Assembly: GCA_910584955.1 (NCBI GenBank) | Contig: CAJUDC010000043.1 | Coordinates: forward strand, 1-18,631 | Source of the DNA: an uncultured Paraprevotella sp. | Lineage (GTDB): Bacteria; Bacteroidota; Bacteroidia; Bacteroidales; Bacteroidaceae | Direction: 5' to 3' | DNA: 18,631 nucleotides | Part shown: positions 16,234 through 18,631 of the stretch, piece after piece | How the letters are laid out: the number at the start of each line of letters is the position of its first letter | Numbering within the stretch: position 1 is the first letter of the stretch | Notes under the pieces: model-generated | Seen by the model: only the letters and a program-made list of their open reading frames with translations | What the model was told of the DNA's origin: nothing | The model's database searches: none | Translations under genes and position numbers: made by a program

Positions 16234-16265
16234 TTTGGAATTTAGGAAAAATAGCCCTACCTTTG
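16234..16265 (+). promoter_or_regulatory. consensus promoter of the tRNA-Ser/tRNA-Glu operon
   Basis: TTTG (16234-16237), a 20-base spacer, then TACCTTTG (16258-16265) form a full Bacteroidetes consensus promoter 45 bases upstream of the first tRNA. The leader contains an interrupted hairpin: AGGGA (16276-16280) and GAATT (16284-16288) pair with AATTC (16293-16297) and TCCCT (16299-16303), possibly a processing signal. Confidence 0.85.
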
Positions 16266-16310
16266 CAACGCATTTAGGGAGGAGAATTAGAAAATTCATC
16301 CCTCATGTAA

Positions 16311-16397
16311 GGAAGTTTGGGTGAGTGGCTGAAACCACCAGTTTGCTAAACTGACGTACGGGATTCCGTACCGGGGGTTCGAATCCCCCAGCTTCCG
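16311..16397 (+). tRNA. tRNA-Ser(GCT)
   Basis: This is an 87-base class II tRNA. The acceptor stem GGAAGTT/AGCTTCC has one wobble and discriminator G16397. The anticodon loop TTGCTAA (16343-16349) places GCT at 16345-16347, reading AGC/AGU serine codons. A long variable arm (ACGTACGGGATTCCGTACC region) and a GGTTCGAATCC T-arm are present. CCA is not encoded; the sequence continues CAC. Confidence 0.95.
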
Positions 16398-16416
16398 CAC
16401 GAAAAAGTGAATGGCC

Positions 16417-16488
16417 GGCGCTTTCGTCTAGCGGCTAGGACACATGCCTCTCACGCATGGAACACGGGTTCGATTCCCGTAGGCGCTA
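16417..16488 (+). tRNA. tRNA-Glu(CTC)
   Basis: This 72-base tRNA starts 19 bases after tRNA-Ser. The D-arm start TTCGTCTAG is typical of tRNA-Glu. The anticodon stem CATGC/GCATG encloses the loop CTCTCAC with CTC at 16450-16452, reading GAG. The T-arm is ACGGGTTCGATTCCCGT. The acceptor stem GGCGCTT/AGGCGCT contains a G1-T72 wobble at its tip; discriminator A16488. CCA is not encoded. Confidence 0.93.
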
Positions 16489-16496
16489 CGTGATTA

Positions 16497-16543
16497 CGAT
16501 AGTTTAATTTTGTTTTGGAATTGAACTGTCGTTATTTTTATAT
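16497..16543 (+). terminator. terminator of the tRNA operon
   Basis: A 13-pair stem (16497-16509 with 16519-16531, two G-T wobbles) closes on a 9-base loop and is followed by TTATTTTTATATC. It begins 9 bases after the end of tRNA-Glu, the expected position for an intrinsic terminator. Confidence 0.75.
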
Positions 16544-16654
16544 CTATATAGTTTATGTTTTCAATGGTTTGATACAATCTTTATAGCTATCTAACGGTTA
16601 AGTCAAAGTTTCGGTAATTTACTGTCATCCTAGAATGAGTGATATGTAACGAAA

Positions 16655-16769
16655 ATGCACATCAGAAAGAAGAAACACCCACCAGGGGGAGCATCTGTAT
16701 CATAGTCGTTGAGAAGAACAACGGCAAGATGAGGAAATCACAACTATAGGAACAGTAAAATGCTCTTCC
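16655..16769 (+). pseudogene. frameshifted N-terminal relic of an IS transposase (IS1634/IS4-like)
   Basis: Three adjoining reading frames together spell a transposase-like N-terminus. ATG at 16655 gives MHIRKKKHPPGGASVS and then TAG at 16703. The next frame from 16702 gives IVVEKNNGKMR. A further frame from 16734 gives EITTIGTVKCSS. Joined, this resembles the opening of many IS1634/IS4-type DDE transposases as I remember them (M.IRKKKN.SG..SV.VV.K..GK.RE..TIG). Two frame changes in ~110 bases and the absence of any catalytic part mean it is dead. The homology stops at ~16769, just before a long hairpin at 16777. Terminal inverted repeats or target duplications could not be found. The family assignment is from memory of the motif and is moderate at best. 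Confidence 0.5.
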
Positions 16770-16776
16770 TTTCTTT

Positions 16777-16828
16777 CAGAAAAAAATGCCGCGGCGAATG
16801 AAATGAATCGCCGTGGCATTTTTTTCTG
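16777..16828. terminator. long bidirectional terminator
   Basis: A 21-bp stem (16777-16797 with 16808-16828, one wobble) with a 10-base loop has a GC-rich core flanked by A7 on the left and T7 on the right, so it can terminate on either strand. On the minus strand it lies ~140 bases after the vWA gene stop. On the plus strand it lies just after the transposase relic. Confidence 0.85.
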
Positions 16829-16846
16829 AAATATCTGGGTGTCTTT

Positions 16847-16872
16847 AATCGTTTATCCCGAACGATTTTTTG
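16847..16872 (+). terminator. small stem-loop with T-tract
   Basis: AATCGTT (16847-16853) pairs with AACGATT (16861-16867), loop TATCCCG, followed by TTTTG on the plus strand. It is weak and is of use only to plus-strand transcripts, of which none is clearly present here. Confidence 0.4.
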
Positions 16873-16967
16873 TTTCGAAAAGGACAATAAAACTTTCGGG
16901 GTGCACTTTATTATGATGCAGTCACTCAGATGATAGCCGGGATGTACCCGGTCATAGCATTGTCAGT

Positions 16968-18631
16968 TTATCGGATGAGAACCTTTCTACTCTTCCCTCC
17001 TTTCACTTCAATAAATAGCCCGCCGTGGGGATTTTTCACTTCTATGCCTTGCAGATTATAGTATCTCGCAGGAGCGTTGTCTTGGACATTACCGATGGAT
17101 GTTTCTTCAATCCCCGTGTCCGTATCGTCACTGCCGGCCAGTCGGCTTATGAACGACTTGGCTGTCTCCTTGAGCGTCGGGAACAATCCGTTCAAGGAAC
17201 TGGAGCAGTCGAGTGCGAACATAATGACAGCGGAATTCTTGATGTCTTCAATATTAATCTTTCCATCTTTGTCGTTCTCAACGTTATGTTGCCACGTGTC
17301 GCGTGAAGCGATGTAGGTCCACTGGTCAATGTCGTCTTTTTCTACCTCAAGAATGTCTTCCTCGAGGTTGCGGCAGTCATCAAACGTAAATTTGAGATAG
17401 ACACCGTCGCGTTCGGCTATGATTTTTTTACCGGAAGTAGAGGTGAAACCATGGTATGTGACATTATCAAGCGACAAGTCATCTATATTGAATACGCCTT
17501 CAAGATACAGAGTTGAGTTTTCTATGTTGTCGGATACATGGTCGAATGTGAAACGGTAGGTATCGTCGTGTGACATCATCGGTACGCTGACGGATATGGT
17601 TCGCTTGGATGTTTGCCGGCTAAGTTCTTCATATAGTCGGCTGAGTTCTTCCTGTACTTCGGTGATGTCGCTGACGGGGTGTACCGTCGTGTCCGATGAA
17701 AGTGCTTCAAGATTAAGCATGAACAGTTCATCGTCGGCCACATCGTTGCTCTTCAGGCCGATGGCATAGGCTTTCAACTTATGTTCCTGCACACTTGTGC
17801 TTCCGATGCGTTCCGACAGATAGGCTGCATAGTTGCGTGAAGTGCGGTGTTCCGGTGCCATGGCCAGCGAACCTTGGTCGAGTCCGTCGGTGAAGGTAAT
17901 GAGAACGGCATTGTTCAGGTTCTCCGGATACGTACTGGCCGTCATTGTCGTTATAGCCTGGTCTACGGCATAGTAAAGCAGCGTGGCATTTCCCATTTGC
18001 ATATTATCTATGAAATCTGTGAATTCATCTTTGCTTGTCTCGTCCAGCAGTGCGATGGGCTTGTTCTGCAACTGATCGTTAAACGCAATGAGGCCCATGT
18101 ATATTCCATGGTCTTCTTCGATGGGCTTGCTGTAGCCTTCGGGTAGCGTGATGACACATTTTCGGTCGGTGGATAGTGTGGCCGATTCTGATGTTTCTAG
18201 AATTCTCGCCACGAAATATTCTGATGGTATTTCCACAACACCGTCCTGCAACTTTCCGTATTGAGATAAAGTGGAGCCGTTTTCCGGACATTGCTGAGTG
18301 AACTCGTAAGTATAATCTCCAGACTTGACAGAATAGGTATCTATATAAACTTTGTCAGGGTCTTCGGCATGGAGATACACGTCCGAATTCAGATAGTGTG
18401 GAGAGAGTTTATAGACATCCTTGCGCGTTGTGCTTTTATAAACCGTGACATCCGCTTCAGCGACTCCGCCTTCCGTGAACTGAAAGAACGGGTCCACGAA
18501 GTGCCCCGTACCGACAGACACCCAAGATTCCTGCGGTGGCGTGTAGCCGAGTACGTCGTCGGGGAAAACTATCCGGTGAATGGCTTTCGAGTATTTTGCA
18601 TTGTTGGATGGGTTATCCCATTTTCCCGGAC
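16968..18631 (-). CDS. von Willebrand factor A-domain protein, N-terminus beyond the window
   Basis: The frame is open from the right edge to TAA at 16968, giving 553 visible residues; a GTG at 18519-18521 lies in the middle of the frame and is not a credible start. Nearer the N-terminus the protein shows the middle of a vWA domain: YMGLIAFNDQ, NATLLYYAVDQAI with the MIDAS threonine, and VLITFTDGLDQGS with the MIDAS TDG (plus 17883-17894). The first DxSxS strand should lie outside the window. A beta-rich central region follows. Near the C-terminus VIMFALDCSSSLNGLFPTLK (DCSSS at plus 17196-17210) is a second MIDAS-type opening, but no remainder of a domain follows. The last ~30 residues (YYNLQGIEVKNP, GLFIEV, KSRKVLIR) form the C-terminal tail common in exported Bacteroidales proteins. 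Function is unknown: surface adhesion or metal-dependent binding is inferred from the fold. Confidence 0.8.
   Translation of the reverse strand, partial: PGKWDNPSNNAKYSKAIHRIVFPDDVLGYTPPQESWVSVGTGHFVDPFFQFTEGGVAEADVTVYKSTTRKDVYKLSPHYLNSDVYLHAEDPDKVYIDTYSVKSGDYTYEFTQQCPENGSTLSQYGKLQDGVVEIPSEYFVARILETSESATLSTDRKCVITLPEGYSKPIEEDHGIYMGLIAFNDQLQNKPIALLDETSKDEFTDFIDNMQMGNATLLYYAVDQAITTMTASTYPENLNNAVLITFTDGLDQGSLAMAPEHRTSRNYAAYLSERIGSTSVQEHKLKAYAIGLKSNDVADDELFMLNLEALSSDTTVHPVSDITEVQEELSRLYEELSRQTSKRTISVSVPMMSHDDTYRFTFDHVSDNIENSTLYLEGVFNIDDLSLDNVTYHGFTSTSGKKIIAERDGVYLKFTFDDCRNLEEDILEVEKDDIDQWTYIASRDTWQHNVENDKDGKINIEDIKNSAVIMFALDCSSSLNGLFPTLKETAKSFISRLAGSDDTDTGIEETSIGNVQDNAPARYYNLQGIEVKNPHGGLFIEVKGGKSRKVLIR

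Noticed and set aside
16417..16776. Integrative element inserted at the tRNA-Glu 3' end
   Set aside because: I found no direct repeat of the tRNA 3' end downstream and no integrase in the window.
16937..16951. CCGGG/CCCGG dyad as terminator of the vWA gene
   Set aside because: It has only five pairs and no T-tract on the minus strand; the hairpin at 16777-16828 is far stronger.

Overview
The window looks like chromosomal DNA from a Bacteroidales gut-type bacterium (Bacteroides, Parabacteroides or a close relative; I cannot name the species). Three things point there: a SusD/RagB-type outer-membrane lipoprotein followed by Bacteroidetes-specific lipoproteins, the DUF4494 and PiT-PhoU families, and repeated TAnnTTTG -7 promoter elements, the signature of the Bacteroidetes primary sigma factor. 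Clear Shine-Dalgarno sequences are largely absent, as expected for the group.

Layout. 1-3550 (+) is the end of a SusC/SusD-type uptake locus. It holds a SusD-like gene cut by the window edge and carrying an in-frame amber codon, a predicted zinc metallopeptidase lipoprotein with HExxH, and a DUF4302 lipoprotein with a BACON-like domain. 3551-3818 is a hairpin-rich spacer with the lepA promoter. 3819-6271 (+) carries lepA and a Crp/Fnr-family regulator, closed by a strong terminator. 6367-9285 (-) carries, in transcription order, a DUF4494 protein, a YggS-type PLP protein and a long-chain acyl-CoA synthetase-like enzyme. 9467-11948 (+) carries a class I/II aminotransferase and a LolC/E-type permease. 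12124-14364 (+) is a PiT phosphate transporter fused to a PhoU-like domain. 14410-15981 (-) is a secreted GH30-type glycosidase. 16311-16488 (+) is a tRNA-Ser(GCT)/tRNA-Glu(CTC) pair with a near-ideal promoter. 16655-16769 looks like a frameshifted relic of a transposase N-terminus. 16968 to the right edge (-) is a large von Willebrand A-domain protein whose N-terminus lies outside the window.

Most of the middle (3.8-14.4 kb) is ordinary housekeeping sequence. The unusual material sits at the two ends: the possibly broken SusD-metallopeptidase-DUF4302 locus on the left, and the tRNA-adjacent transposase relic with the vWA protein on the right. An unexplained perfect 17-bp inverted repeat lies just upstream of lepA. 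I found no CRISPR array, prophage, complete insertion sequence, toxin-antitoxin pair or recognised defence system. No clearly new system stands out; the best candidates for follow-up are the left-hand lipoprotein/protease module and the vWA protein.
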